Notes: a model not told the origin generated them from the letters alone. 46,683 nucleotides of DNA from Bacillota bacterium (GCA_023410875.1 JAEYPH010000096.1:1-46683), one strand, 5' to 3'. Shown: positions 1-7,567, counted from the first letter of the stretch. A program made the numbers and translations.

Positions 1-10
1 TACTGTCCAT
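1..10 (-). CDS. Start of an unidentified leftward gene (cut by window edge)
   Basis: Only the first three codons (Met-Asp-Ser) and one further base lie in the window. The start is supported by an AAGGAGG ribosome binding site at about 19-25 on the minus strand, seven bases before an ATG at 10-8. The gene follows fakA in the same direction but behind a hairpin terminator, so it may be its own transcription unit. In related genomes recG or serine dehydratase genes often lie here, but nothing visible identifies this one. Confidence 0.6.
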
Positions 11-81
11 CCTTCGTCCTCCTTCTAGTTGCTTGCGGTTGGCAGACCTGCTTGCATCCTATCAGAGTGTGCGAAGGATGG
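7..81 (-). promoter_or_regulatory. Inverted repeat that can mask the start codon of the edge gene
   Basis: CCATCCTTCG at 7-16 is repeated as its exact complement CGAAGGATGG at 72-81. In the leftward transcript the upstream copy can pair with the ten bases that contain the ATG, just after the AAGGAGG. Seen: the 10-base perfect match. Inferred: control of translation initiation by the leader. Confidence 0.4.
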
Positions 82-106
82 CTACTTATAGCTGGAAGCT
101 TCCCTG

Positions 107-130
107 AACCCCCAGCCTAGCTGGGGGGTT
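107..130 (+). terminator. GC-rich hairpin, possible rightward terminator or leader hairpin
   Basis: AACCCCCAGC pairs with GCTGGGGG-G-TT around a CTA loop, with one bulged G, and is followed on the plus strand by TTCGTTTC. No rightward gene ends in the window before it. It could instead be the 5' hairpin of the leftward leader. Confidence 0.35.
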
Positions 131-144
131 TCGTTTCACAACAA

Positions 145-168
145 AAGCCGGAGATCACTCTCCGGCTT
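145..168 (-). terminator. Intrinsic terminator of the asp23-fakA operon
   Basis: AAGCCGGAGA and TCTCCGGCTT form a 10-bp stem with a four-base loop. Read leftward it is followed by TTGTTGTG after the stem's closing T residues. It lies 32 bases after the fakA stop codon. Confidence 0.75.
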
Positions 169-199
169 GCTCACCTGTACAATCAGTTATGAATATTAA

Positions 200-1867
200 C
201 TATTCCACACTCACAATATAATAGTAGATCGGCTGCCCTCCGTGGTATGCCTCGGCGTCGCAGTTTTTAAACTCGGCGCGGATGCGATCCCGCAGGGCCA
301 ACGCATCTTGCTCACGCACGTCGGCGCCCCAATAGAAACTGACCATGGAGCTCTGGTCGTCACTCAAGGACCGCACAAGGTCTATGGTGACTTCCTCCAC
401 GCTCTGCCCCACGGCCACGATGGCCTTTTCGCCGATGCCCAGGATGTCGCCCTTCTTGATGTCAAAGCCGTCGGCGGAGCTGTCGCGCACGGCGTAAGTG
501 ACGCTGCCGCTGCGCACAATCTTGAAGGCGTCGGCCATGGCCTGGGCGTTCTCCTCCGGCGAGGCTTCGGGGTTGAAGGCCAGCGCCGCAGCGATGCCCT
601 GGGGCACCGTCTTGGTGGGTACCACATACACCTGGCAGCCCACGAGCTCCACGGCCTGCCGGGCAGCCAAAATGATGTTGCTGTTGTTGGGCAGCACCAG
701 CACATGGTTGGCGTTTACGGCACGGATGGCTGTGGCAATGTCCTCGGCGGAAGGGTTCATCGTCTGGCCGCCCTCCACAAAGCCATCCACCATGATGTCG
801 TGGAAGATGCCCTTGATGCCCTCGCCGGCGGCCACAGCCACAATGGCCTGCTCCTTGGGCGGAGCGCTGGGCTGGGGGGCCGATGCTGCGCGCCGCTCCA
901 TGATCTCGCGGTGCTGCTCACGCATGTTTTCGATCTTGATGGCCGAAAGCTCGCCCAACTGCAGCGCCAGGGTCAGCACCTTGTCCGGCGTCTCGCTGTG
1001 GATGTGCACCTTGAGGATGGTCTCGTCATGCACCAACACCATGGAATCGCCCAGCGTCTCCAGGCGGGCACGCAGGCGCTCGATGGCGGCGGCATCCACA
1101 TTGGGCTTGAGATTTTCAATCAGGAATTCGGTGCAATAGCCCTTCTCGATGACGTCCTCGTCGTGGAAAGGCTCAAAGAGCTCGGACTTGGGGCTGGGCG
1201 CGGCGGGTGCTGCGGGCTGGGCCGCCTTGGGCGCCGGGGTCACCAAGCCGCGGCCTTGCAGCGATGCCAAAAAGCCTTCATAAATCGTCAGCAGACCGCG
1301 GCCGCCGGCATCCACAACGCCGGCCTTCTTGAGCACGTCCAGCATGTCCGGCGTGCGCTGCAGCGTCTGCTCGCCGTATACCAGCACAGCCTCCATGAGC
1401 GTGGTCACATCGGCTCCGGCGGCGGCCTGGCGGGCAGCTTCCTCGGCGCAAGCGCGGCTCACAGTCAGTATCGTGCCCTCCCGGGGCTTCATCACGGCCT
1501 TATAGGCGGTCTCCACACCGGCGCGCATGGCATCGGCAAAGGCGTGGGCATCCAGCTCCTGGTTGCCGTCCACACCCTTGGAAAAGCCGCGGAACAGCTG
1601 GCTTAAGATGACGCCGGAATTGCCTCGGGCACCCTTGAGCGCGCCTTTGGCCAGCGCGTCGGCCACCGTCGGGCACGTGGGCATCGTCACAGCCTGTACC
1701 TCACGGCAGGCGTTCTGCAGCGTCAGGCTCATGTTGGTGCCGGTGTCGCCGTCGGGCACCGGGAATACGTTCAACTGGTTGATGTCGGCCTTGTTGCTTT
1801 CCAGCAATGCTGCGCCGTTTAATATCATCTCCCGCAATAGGGCGCCGTCGATCCTGTTAAAAGCCAA
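200..1867 (-). CDS. fakA: FakA/YloV-type DAK2-domain kinase
   Basis: A 555-residue protein with an N-terminal DAK2 (dihydroxyacetone kinase phosphatase-like) domain. The nucleotide-binding signatures NVFPVPDGDTGTNM (about residues 33-46) and GARGNSGVILSQLFRGF (about 78-94) are visible. The C-terminal half, after an Ala/Pro-rich linker near 215-230, matches the DegV-like/FakA C-terminal region. Known role of the family: the ATP-binding subunit of fatty acid kinase, which phosphorylates exogenous fatty acids bound to FakB for phospholipid synthesis. Length agrees with the usual 550 or so. It lies 56 bases downstream of the Asp23 gene in the same direction, the standard Firmicutes arrangement (yloU-yloV). 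No fakB/degV gene is in this window. Confidence 0.9.
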   Translation of the reverse strand: MAFNRIDGALLREMILNGAALLESNKADINQLNVFPVPDGDTGTNMSLTLQNACREVQAVTMPTCPTVADALAKGALKGARGNSGVILSQLFRGFSKGVDGNQELDAHAFADAMRAGVETAYKAVMKPREGTILTVSRACAEEAARQAAAGADVTTLMEAVLVYGEQTLQRTPDMLDVLKKAGVVDAGGRGLLTIYEGFLASLQGRGLVTPAPKAAQPAAPAAPSPKSELFEPFHDEDVIEKGYCTEFLIENLKPNVDAAAIERLRARLETLGDSMVLVHDETILKVHIHSETPDKVLTLALQLGELSAIKIENMREQHREIMERRAASAPQPSAPPKEQAIVAVAAGEGIKGIFHDIMVDGFVEGGQTMNPSAEDIATAIRAVNANHVLVLPNNSNIILAARQAVELVGCQVYVVPTKTVPQGIAAALAFNPEASPEENAQAMADAFKIVRSGSVTYAVRDSSADGFDIKKGDILGIGEKAIVAVGQSVEEVTIDLVRSLSDDQSSMVSFYWGADVREQDALALRDRIRAEFKNCDAEAYHGGQPIYYYIVSVE

Positions 1868-1923
1868 TTCCCCGTCTCCTCCTAACCAATGTGGAGCGCC
1901 GGGCCCCGCCCAGCTCCTAAAAG

Positions 1924-2271
1924 CTATACGCGGACACCCTCTACCACGATGTTAACCTTTGTCACCCGCAGCCCAGTCTCTTGTTCCACGTTATAGCGTA
2001 TGATGTCGATGGCGGATTCGGCAACCACATTGATGGAGGTGCCGTACTCCACAATGACATACATCGTGATCTGCGTCTCGTCGCCGTTGGATGCCACGCG
2101 AACGCCCTTGGCATAATTCTCGCGGTTGAGCAGCTCCGCAATGCCATCGCTGGCCCGCTTGCCGCTCATGCCCACGATGCCGTAGCATTGTTCAGCCGCG
2201 CGACCGGCGATGGCGGCGATGACCTCGTTGGAGATGTTGATGGCGCCGTAATTGGTGATGATGCTGGCCAT
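1924..2271 (-). CDS. Asp23/Gls24 family envelope stress protein (YloU-like)
   Basis: A 115-residue protein covering one Asp23 domain: the N-terminal NYGAINISNEVIAAIAG, a central GMSGKR, and a C-terminal TGLRVTKVNIVVEGVRV. It has no signal peptide or membrane segment. Family members are cytoplasmic and, in staphylococci, associate with the membrane through a partner. Its role here is inferred as envelope homeostasis together with the neighbouring fatty acid kinase. The start has an AGGAGGGAACC ribosome binding site. A leader of roughly 190 bases separates it from the likely promoter. Confidence 0.9.
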   Translation of the reverse strand: MASIITNYGAINISNEVIAAIAGRAAEQCYGIVGMSGKRASDGIAELLNRENYAKGVRVASNGDETQITMYVIVEYGTSINVVAESAIDIIRYNVEQETGLRVTKVNIVVEGVRV

Positions 2272-2438
2272 ATGGTTCCCTCCTGTGACAGACGGCCCGT
2301 CAAGCTCTTTTCTCTATATTTTATGTCGGCACGCCGTTTTCAATATCAAAACTTCGCACCGTCGGGCACTTCGCGCGGGCGAGCCATGGTTGAATATGGT
2401 AGTCGCGGACGAATGCCGAAAGCTGTATACGGTTTTTG

Positions 2439-2494
2439 CGCAGCAACACAGGCTGCGCACGGAATTTATTTTAGCACATCATCGGCAGTTTGAA
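2439..2494 (-). promoter_or_regulatory. Extended -10 promoter and 5' hairpin for asp23-fakA
   Basis: On the minus strand TTCAAA (2494-2489), a 15-base spacer and TGC-TAAAAT (-10 at 2473-2468) form an extended -10 promoter. Just inside the transcript, GCGCAGC and GCTGCGC (2459-2439) make a 7-bp hairpin that could protect the 5' end. The spacer is shorter than ideal, so the -35 is uncertain. Confidence 0.45.
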
Positions 2495-2565
2495 CAGATG
2501 TGTTGAGCAATCGGTCCAAATAATGTTAGCAATTCTAATCTTTCTCATCGTGCACGCACAAAGAA

Positions 2566-2590
2566 AAGGCCGCCCATTCAAAGCGGCCTT
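2566..2590 (-). terminator. Intrinsic terminator after the small membrane gene
   Basis: AAGGCCGC and GCGGCCTT form an 8-bp stem with a 9-base loop. Leftward it is followed by TTCTTTGTG. It lies 24 bases after the stop codon of the gene ending at 2614. Confidence 0.75.
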
Positions 2591-2613
2591 GGTTCGTCTG
2601 GTTTTCGTCTGGC

Positions 2614-2973
2614 TCACACCACCGTCTGTGCGGGTTGATCGAAGGCTTCGCGGTTAGCCATCGCATAATCGCGCAGCGTGAAGTCGTAGATGCACCACAG
2701 AGCGCTGAAGACGCCGCCCAGGAGCACGTTGACAACCAGCCCGATGATGAGGTTGTTCATCGATTCATAGCTCTGGGGTACCGTATTCCAGCGCTTGAGC
2801 GCGTTGTCCCTGGCCTTGAAGTGGGTTGTGGCGTTGTAGATGTTCCACGCGCCGGCGATGATGCCCGCGCATGTGAGCACCTGCACGATACCGATCACCA
2901 GCCACACGATGGCGGTGATGTTCTCCCGGCGGGACACCTCCGCGGCGACGGCCTGTTTCTGCTGTTCTGTCAT
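2614..2973 (-). CDS. Small membrane protein of unknown function
   Basis: A 119-residue protein with two clear hydrophobic segments, at about residues 19-42 (ITAIVWLVIGIVQVLTCAG) and 73-93 (NLIIGLVVNVLLGGVFSALW), joined by a polar loop with an RDNALKRW stretch. The start was placed at the internal ATG (2973) because GGGAGGACACC precedes it; a longer frame to 3033 lacks such a site. I do not recognise the family. It lies 83 bases after the holin-like gene in the same direction and has its own terminator, so the two may be co-transcribed. Confidence 0.7.
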   Translation of the reverse strand: MTEQQKQAVAAEVSRRENITAIVWLVIGIVQVLTCAGIIAGAWNIYNATTHFKARDNALKRWNTVPQSYESMNNLIIGLVVNVLLGGVFSALWCIYDFTLRDYAMANREAFDQPAQTVV

Positions 2974-3056
2974 TGGTGTCCTCCCGCTCTTTCCTATCAC
3001 CGTCAGTATATGGCAATGGCGCACCTGTGTCAATCAACGGCGTCAACAGCAAAGGG

Positions 3057-3260
3057 CTAGAACCCTGTTTTATTGGTCGGATCGTTGAAGATACCGAAGG
3101 CGGCGGCAGCGGCCAGCACGGCGTCGATGATCGCACGGGCGCTGTCGTTGGTGATGCCCACCGCGTTCCACAGGCCAAAGCTGTCACCCACCAGCAGCAG
3201 CAGCGCGCCTACGGATGCCCAGGCAGCCTTTGACTTCAATCGATTTTGTTCGGTGTTCAT
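3057..3260 (-). CDS. Phi-LC3-type phage holin-like protein
   Basis: A 67-residue protein with one or two hydrophobic stretches (residues about 14-33 and 42-56) and the C-terminal signature AFGIFNDPTNKTGF. This matches the GI(V/I)NDPTTKG ending of Phage_holin_1 (phi-LC3) proteins. Holins form pores that release endolysin. No endolysin, tail or other phage gene lies nearby, so this is a stand-alone or remnant copy. Start chosen at the ATG at 3260, behind AGAAAGGAGAATTCGC. Confidence 0.75.
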   Translation of the reverse strand: MNTEQNRLKSKAAWASVGALLLLVGDSFGLWNAVGITNDSARAIIDAVLAAAAAFGIFNDPTNKTGF

Positions 3261-3398
3261 GCGAATTCTCCTTTCTGAAGGTTCCTCCATGGTCATTTTA
3301 TGTACCGCGCTCCCCTGGGATGAAAACTTGCCGGCGGCGGGTGTTGCAGCGCCAGCACGTAAAAACCAAGCGAAAACGGCCAAGCGCCCACCGCGCCC

Positions 3399-3426
3399 TT
3401 GACAGCGCCGCCTGTCGCGCTAAACT
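3399..3426 (+). promoter_or_regulatory. Sigma-A promoter of the U32 peptidase gene
   Basis: A perfect TTGACA (3399-3404), a 16-base spacer and TAAACT (3421-3426). The expected transcript start near 3433 lies just before an AGGAGA (3445-3450). This confines the start codon of the downstream gene to a short stretch without ATG, GTG or TTG. Confidence 0.7.
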
Positions 3427-3462
3427 GGAACCAATCCGCATAACAGGAGAACTCACACGAGC

Positions 3463-5817
3463 ATTCAACCGCATAAAACGGCGCTGCCTGAATTATTAGC
3501 CCCCGCCGGTGGACCGGAGCAGTTGCGCGCCGCTGTGGAAAACGGCGCCGACGCCGTGTATCTTGGCGCCAAGGCGTTCAGCGCCCGGGCGAGCGCCACC
3601 AACTTTACTGACGACGAGCTGCGCCGGGGCATCGAATATGCCCATGGCCGCGGCGTCTCGGTGTATCTGACGATGAACACGCTGGTGGGCGACGGCGAGA
3701 TGGCCGCCGCCGTGGACGCCGCCGGCGGCGCTTGGCTGGCCGGAGCCGACGCGCTGATCGTGCAAGACCTGGGCCTGGCCCGCGTCTTGCGCACCCACCT
3801 GCCCAAATTGCCGCTGCACATGAGCACCCAGGGCACCGTGTTGAGCCTGGAAGGCATCCGGGCGCTGGCCCCGCTGGGCTTCTCCCGGTTCATCCTGGCC
3901 CGGGAGTTGCCCATGGAGCGCGTGGCGGCCATCGTCTCGGCATCGGATATTCCCGTGGAAGTTTTTGTCCACGGCGCGCTGTGCGTGTGCTACAGCGGCC
4001 AGTGCCACATGAGCAGCATGATCGGCGCGCGCAGCGGCAACCGGGGCCGGTGCGCCCAGCCGTGCAGGTTGCCTTACAGTTTGGGAAAGATACAGGCTTT
4101 TGCGGCACATCAGTCGCCGCTTATCAGCGGCGACGCTCGCCCCTGCGGGGCGACCGGCAACGCTCTTATATCGGCAAAGCCGACATCCCGCGTTGCCTGC
4201 CTTAGCCCCAAAGACCTGTGCGCGTTGGAGCAGCTGCCGGCCCTCGTGCAGGCCGGCGTGGCGGCACTCAAGATCGAGGGCCGGTTGAAGTCCCCGGACT
4301 ATGTCGCCGTCGTCACCCACATCTATCGCAAGACGTTGGACCGCATCGCCGAGGGCCTTCCGTCGGCCGTAAGCCAGGAAGACCTCAACGACCTGGCCCA
4401 GGTGTTCAACCGGGGCTTCACCGCCGGCTGGCTGGGCGGCGCGCGGGGAGAGAGCCTTTCCGACGCCGGCCCGCCGGGCCATCGGGGCGTGCCCGAGCCC
4501 GACCCCACGCTGGCCGAACGCGCCCGCCGCAGCTTCGAGGGCATCCACAAGCGCATACCGGTTCACGGCCGCTTCACCGCCGCCGTGGGACAGCCTCTGT
4601 TCTTCCATGTATGGGACGATGAGGGCCACAGCGCCCAGGCTGCCAGCCCCGAACCGGCCCAGGCCGCCCGCACCCAACCGCTCACGGCCGAGGCCGCCCG
4701 CGAGCAGCTGGACAAGACCGGCCCATGGCCTTTCACTCTGGCCGATTGCGAAACCACCGTGGACGGCGTCGCCGCCGCGCCCAAGTCCGCTCTCAACGCG
4801 CTGCGCCGGGAGGCCCTCGATGCGCTGCTGGTGTTAAGGGAGAACCGATATCCGGAGCGTCTCGGCTTCCCCTCGGAGGGGAAGCTGTCGCCACAGGCGA
4901 CTGATGAGGTGGTACTTCTAGCTGGCAGCACCTCATCCGGCGCTTCGCGCCACCTTCCAGGTCGCAGGGGCGAGCAGGATGCGCAGCATCCGGCCAGCCC
5001 CCTCAAGGGGAAGGCAAGTCATGGGGTAAACAGTCCGGTAGAGCCCCAGCTATCGGTCGTGCTAACCCGCTGGCGGCCGGACCTGGCCCCGGCGCTGGCG
5101 GAGGTTCCTCGCGTGTTCGCTCCGCTGGACGACTGGCTCAAAGGCACGCTGCCGGCCAATGTGTTCCCTCGCATCCCCTTCTACACCGATCTTCAAGCCG
5201 ACCGCCCCGATGCCGTGGCCGCTCTGCATGAGTGCCGCCCAGCCCTCGCGCTGGCCGGCAGCGCCGGCCACTTAGCCGCGCTGGCCCAGGCCGGTGTAGC
5301 CGCCGTAGCGGATTACACGCTGAACGCCTACAACGCCGAGACGCTGCAGGCCCTGGCCGCGCTGGGCTTCGCCGGAGCCACGCTGAGCCACGAGCTGACC
5401 ATGGCGCAGATACGGGTCATGGGCGCACCCCCGCTTCCGCTAGAGACCGCCGTGTACGGCCGCCTGCCGCTGATGGTGAGCCGACACTGTGTGCTGGGCC
5501 GGAATAGGCCGGGCTGCTCCGCGTGCACATCCGGCGGCGCATCGCTCACCGACCGCCGGGGCGCGGCCTTCCCGCTGGCCTTTGACCGCCGGGCGTGCGT
5601 GTGTACGATCCTCAATGGCGACGTGCTGGCCGTGCCGCAGTTGGCAGCCCCGCTGGGCCGCGTCGGCGTTTCGTGGCTGCGGCTGTACATCCACGACGAG
5701 CCGCCCGAGGCCGTGGCCGCGCTGCTGGCCCGATATGCCGCAGCAGCCCGGGGAGAACCTGTGGACCCGCCCTCGGGTAAGGGGTATACAAAGGGACATT
5801 ATTTCCGGGGCGTATAG
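3463..5817 (+). CDS. U32 family peptidase / RlhA-like protein with two in-frame repeat insertions and a non-standard start
   Basis: About 784 residues if read from ATT at 3463. Core U32 motifs are PELLAPAG, ENGADAVYLGAKAF, HMSTQGTV, EVFVHGALCVCYSGQCHMSS, GNRGRCAQPCR and LSPKDLC, followed by a long DUF3656-like C-terminal part with a Cys cluster (GCSACTSGG). Long U32 proteins of this kind include E. coli RlhA, which acts in hydroxylation of 23S rRNA C2501; that function is inferred. The frame is open back to a TAA at 3421 and the conserved N-terminus begins near 3487. No ATG, GTG or TTG occurs between the AGGAGA site (3445-3450) and that motif, so ATT at 3463 (12 bases after it) is the best start. 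The next candidate, TTG at 3523, would cut the conserved motif. Residues about 209-246 and 466-527 are encoded by palindromic repeats absent from usual family members. Confidence 0.85.
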   Translation: MQPHKTALPELLAPAGGPEQLRAAVENGADAVYLGAKAFSARASATNFTDDELRRGIEYAHGRGVSVYLTMNTLVGDGEMAAAVDAAGGAWLAGADALIVQDLGLARVLRTHLPKLPLHMSTQGTVLSLEGIRALAPLGFSRFILARELPMERVAAIVSASDIPVEVFVHGALCVCYSGQCHMSSMIGARSGNRGRCAQPCRLPYSLGKIQAFAAHQSPLISGDARPCGATGNALISAKPTSRVACLSPKDLCALEQLPALVQAGVAALKIEGRLKSPDYVAVVTHIYRKTLDRIAEGLPSAVSQEDLNDLAQVFNRGFTAGWLGGARGESLSDAGPPGHRGVPEPDPTLAERARRSFEGIHKRIPVHGRFTAAVGQPLFFHVWDDEGHSAQAASPEPAQAARTQPLTAEAAREQLDKTGPWPFTLADCETTVDGVAAAPKSALNALRREALDALLVLRENRYPERLGFPSEGKLSPQATDEVVLLAGSTSSGASRHLPGRRGEQDAQHPASPLKGKASHGVNSPVEPQLSVVLTRWRPDLAPALAEVPRVFAPLDDWLKGTLPANVFPRIPFYTDLQADRPDAVAALHECRPALALAGSAGHLAALAQAGVAAVADYTLNAYNAETLQALAALGFAGATLSHELTMAQIRVMGAPPLPLETAVYGRLPLMVSRHCVLGRNRPGCSACTSGGASLTDRRGAAFPLAFDRRACVCTILNGDVLAVPQLAAPLGRVGVSWLRLYIHDEPPEAVAALLARYAAAARGEPVDPPSGKGYTKGHYFRGV
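4113..4197. repeat. Composite palindromic element inserted in frame in the U32 gene
   Basis: Three adjacent hairpins: GTCGCCGC/GCGGCGAC (4113-4134), TCGCCCC/GGGGCGA (4137-4153), and GGCAACGC/GCGTTGCC (4156-4197) enclosing TCGGC-AAA-GCCGA. It splits the family-conserved run between CRLPYSL and LSPKDLC and keeps the frame open. Confidence 0.75.
4863..5014. repeat. Clostridial GGGGAAG palindromic repeat, copy 1 (inside the U32 gene)
   Basis: Begins with CTTCCCCTCGGAGGGGAAG, then GTCGCCACAGGCGACTGATGAGGTG, then CACCTCATCCGGCGC, and ends CCCTCAAGGGGAAGGC. The intergenic copy at 30986-31098 has the same modules in the same order. This copy carries about 40 extra bases before the last module. The translated product (LGFPSEGKLSPQATDEV and onward) is a repeat-derived insertion in the protein. 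Confidence 0.85.
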
Positions 5818-5853
5818 CCTGGCTGGATTTCTCAAAGGCAAAAGGAGGGTTCC

Positions 5854-6849
5854 ATGAACGCCGTATTCCTCAACGATAGCCTGAACGTTGGCCGTGTGTA
5901 TGACGAGGGCACCGTCGCCCAAATCGCGCAGCTTACCGACCTGTGCCCCGACGTCATCTCCTCCAAGGAGCTGGACGCCTACGTCGAAGTGCTTTCCATG
6001 GCCGATGTAATCTTCTCCACGTGGGGCATGCCGGCGCTGACCGACGAGCAGATCGCCCGCTATCTGCCCAACCTGAAGGCCGTGTTCTACGGCGCGGGCA
6101 GCGTGCAGGGCTTTGCCCGGCCCTTTCTGCGCCGGGGCATCCGCGTGAGCAGCGCGTGGGTGGCCAATGGCGTTGCCGTCACCGAGTTCTGCTCCAGCGT
6201 GATCCTGCTGTCCCTGAAGGGCTTTTTCCCAGCCCACCACATGGCCCGCGCCGACTGGCGGAGCGCCGCCGGCATCGTGGCCCGCCACCCCGGCGTGTAT
6301 GAAGCCTCGGTGGCGCTGCTGGGCTTGGGCACCATTGGCCGGGGCGTGGCCGAGCGCTTGCGCCTAAGCCCGATCTCCGTGGTCGGCTACGACCCTTACG
6401 CCTCCGACGCACTCTTTGACAGCCTGGGCGTGCGCCGCGTGTCGCTGGAAGAGGCCTTCACGTGCGACGTTGTGAGCAACCACATCGCCAACCTGCCCAG
6501 CACCCGCGAGATGCTGCGCTACGAGCACTTCCGGCTGCTGCCGGAGCACGGCGCGTTCATCAACACCGGGCGAAACGCCCAGGTGCATGTGCCGGGCCTG
6601 GTGCAGGCCTTCACCGAGGTGCCCACCCGCACCGCCTACTTCGACGTAACCGACCCCGAAGAGCCGCCCAAGCCCGGCAACCCGCTGCTAGGGCTGCCCA
6701 ACGCCTATTTCACGCCCCACATGGCCGGGGCCAGCGGTCGCGAGGTGCGTCGCCAGGGCAAATACATGCTGGAGGAGTATCAGCGGTTTGTGGCCGGGGA
6801 GCCTTTGAAGTGGGAGGTTTCCGAGAAGATGCTGGAGACGATGGCGTAA
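5854..6849 (+). CDS. D-isomer specific 2-hydroxyacid dehydrogenase family protein
   Basis: A 331-residue NAD-dependent dehydrogenase. The Rossmann nucleotide-binding loop LLGLGTIGRGVAERL is at about residues 155-169, followed by VVGYDPYAS. The substrate-domain FYGAGSVQGF and the C-terminal NAYFTPHMAGASG, with the catalytic His in PHMAG, are visible. The catalytic Arg region reads INTGRNAQVHVPGL. The substrate cannot be told from sequence. It starts 36 bases after the U32 gene behind an AAAGGAGGGTTCC site, so it may be co-transcribed, and ends at a hairpin. Confidence 0.88.
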   Translation: MNAVFLNDSLNVGRVYDEGTVAQIAQLTDLCPDVISSKELDAYVEVLSMADVIFSTWGMPALTDEQIARYLPNLKAVFYGAGSVQGFARPFLRRGIRVSSAWVANGVAVTEFCSSVILLSLKGFFPAHHMARADWRSAAGIVARHPGVYEASVALLGLGTIGRGVAERLRLSPISVVGYDPYASDALFDSLGVRRVSLEEAFTCDVVSNHIANLPSTREMLRYEHFRLLPEHGAFINTGRNAQVHVPGLVQAFTEVPTRTAYFDVTDPEEPPKPGNPLLGLPNAYFTPHMAGASGREVRRQGKYMLEEYQRFVAGEPLKWEVSEKMLETMA

Positions 6850-6860
6850 ACGGGTAGATG

Positions 6861-6891
6861 AAAGGGCCTCCGGAGAATCGGGGGCCCCTTT
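6861..6891 (+). terminator. Hairpin terminator between convergent genes
   Basis: AAAGGGCCTCCG pairs with CGGGGG-C-CCCTTT with one bulge and a G-U pair. It lies between the ends of the dehydrogenase and hepT and may act in both directions. The T tract is short. Confidence 0.55.
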
Positions 6892-6915
6892 GTCATAGAT
6901 TGGCACTCTTTCTTG

Positions 6916-7272
6916 CTAATACTCTGTAGCGGTTTCCAGCATTTCTTTTTCATGAAGCAGGGCGTTCTTCAAATCAGTCAAGCCTTCGGCGGCAGTTTTC
7001 CAAACCATTTCCAGATCGAGCGTGTGGTATCCATGGGCCGCACGGTTGCGCATGCCTACCATCTTTGCCCAAGGAATCGCGCCATACTTTTCCTTGAGGC
7101 CATCCGGCAGCTCCTTCGATAACTCGCCAATGTTCTGAATGGCTAGGGATACAGCCATGTTCTTTTCAAAGTTATCGATGAACTGTTCTCTTGTACACCC
7201 ATCTATCATGATCTCGATTCTCCGGATATACTCAAGCATGTGCAGGATTACTTGCTTGGTTTTATGCCTCAT
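6916..7272 (-). CDS. hepT: HepT-like ribonuclease toxin
   Basis: A 118-residue HEPN-domain protein. The catalytic Rx4HxY motif is intact as R75-NRAA-H80-G-Y82, and NIGELSKELP is typical of HepT. Known role: an RNase-type toxin of the type VII HepT/MntA system, neutralised by MntA, which AMPylates the Tyr of this motif. The start at 7272 overlaps the mntA end by 11 bases; a frame extending to 7302 would overlap it by more. The strand and antitoxin-first order are as expected. Confidence 0.88.
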   Translation of the reverse strand: MRHKTKQVILHMLEYIRRIEIMIDGCTREQFIDNFEKNMAVSLAIQNIGELSKELPDGLKEKYGAIPWAKMVGMRNRAAHGYHTLDLEMVWKTAAEGLTDLKNALLHEKEMLETATEY

Positions 7273-7567
7273 AGACAACCTTCGCTTCTTTCTCCACTTC
7301 ACCCATGAACGGCATTGTCCTAACTGTTGTTCGGGTCAGCAAGTCCACCCTTCTCCCGGTTCCGTGCTCAATATCCTCCGCTATATCATAGAAATCAAAG
7401 CCCATGGCTTGGTTCGGCTTGAAGTCAATCAAGATATCGACATCGCTTTGGCTGGTCTGCTCTCCTCGCGCAAATGAGCCGAAAATATATGCTTTCTTGA
7501 CTTGGGGGTACCTGGCGAGCAGCGTTTTCCGGATAACTTCAGCAACTTCATCAAATGATTGCAGCAT
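7262..7567 (-). CDS. mntA: MntA-type minimal nucleotidyltransferase antitoxin
   Basis: A 101-residue nucleotidyltransferase-fold protein with the signature GS-x10-DVD (G30, S31, D42, D44) in YIFGSFARGEQTSQSDVDIL. Family members transfer AMP to HepT to silence it. Start chosen at the ATG at 7567, preceded by GGGAGGGAGCAGACC; an upstream start at 7594 is possible. It is transcribed divergently from the AraC-type regulator, leaving about 165 bases between the two starts. Confidence 0.88.
   Translation of the reverse strand: MLQSFDEVAEVIRKTLLARYPQVKKAYIFGSFARGEQTSQSDVDILIDFKPNQAMGFDFYDIAEDIEHGTGRRVDLLTRTTVRTMPFMGEVEKEAKVVYEA

Noticed and set aside
242..1606. Long rightward frame (454 codons) opposite fakA
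   Set aside because: It lies wholly inside fakA on the other strand, is His/Gly/Leu-rich in the manner of antisense frames in GC-rich DNA, and has no ribosome binding site.
3496..4677. 393-codon leftward frame opposite the U32 gene
   Set aside because: Antisense shadow of a recognisable U32 protein; no start signal.
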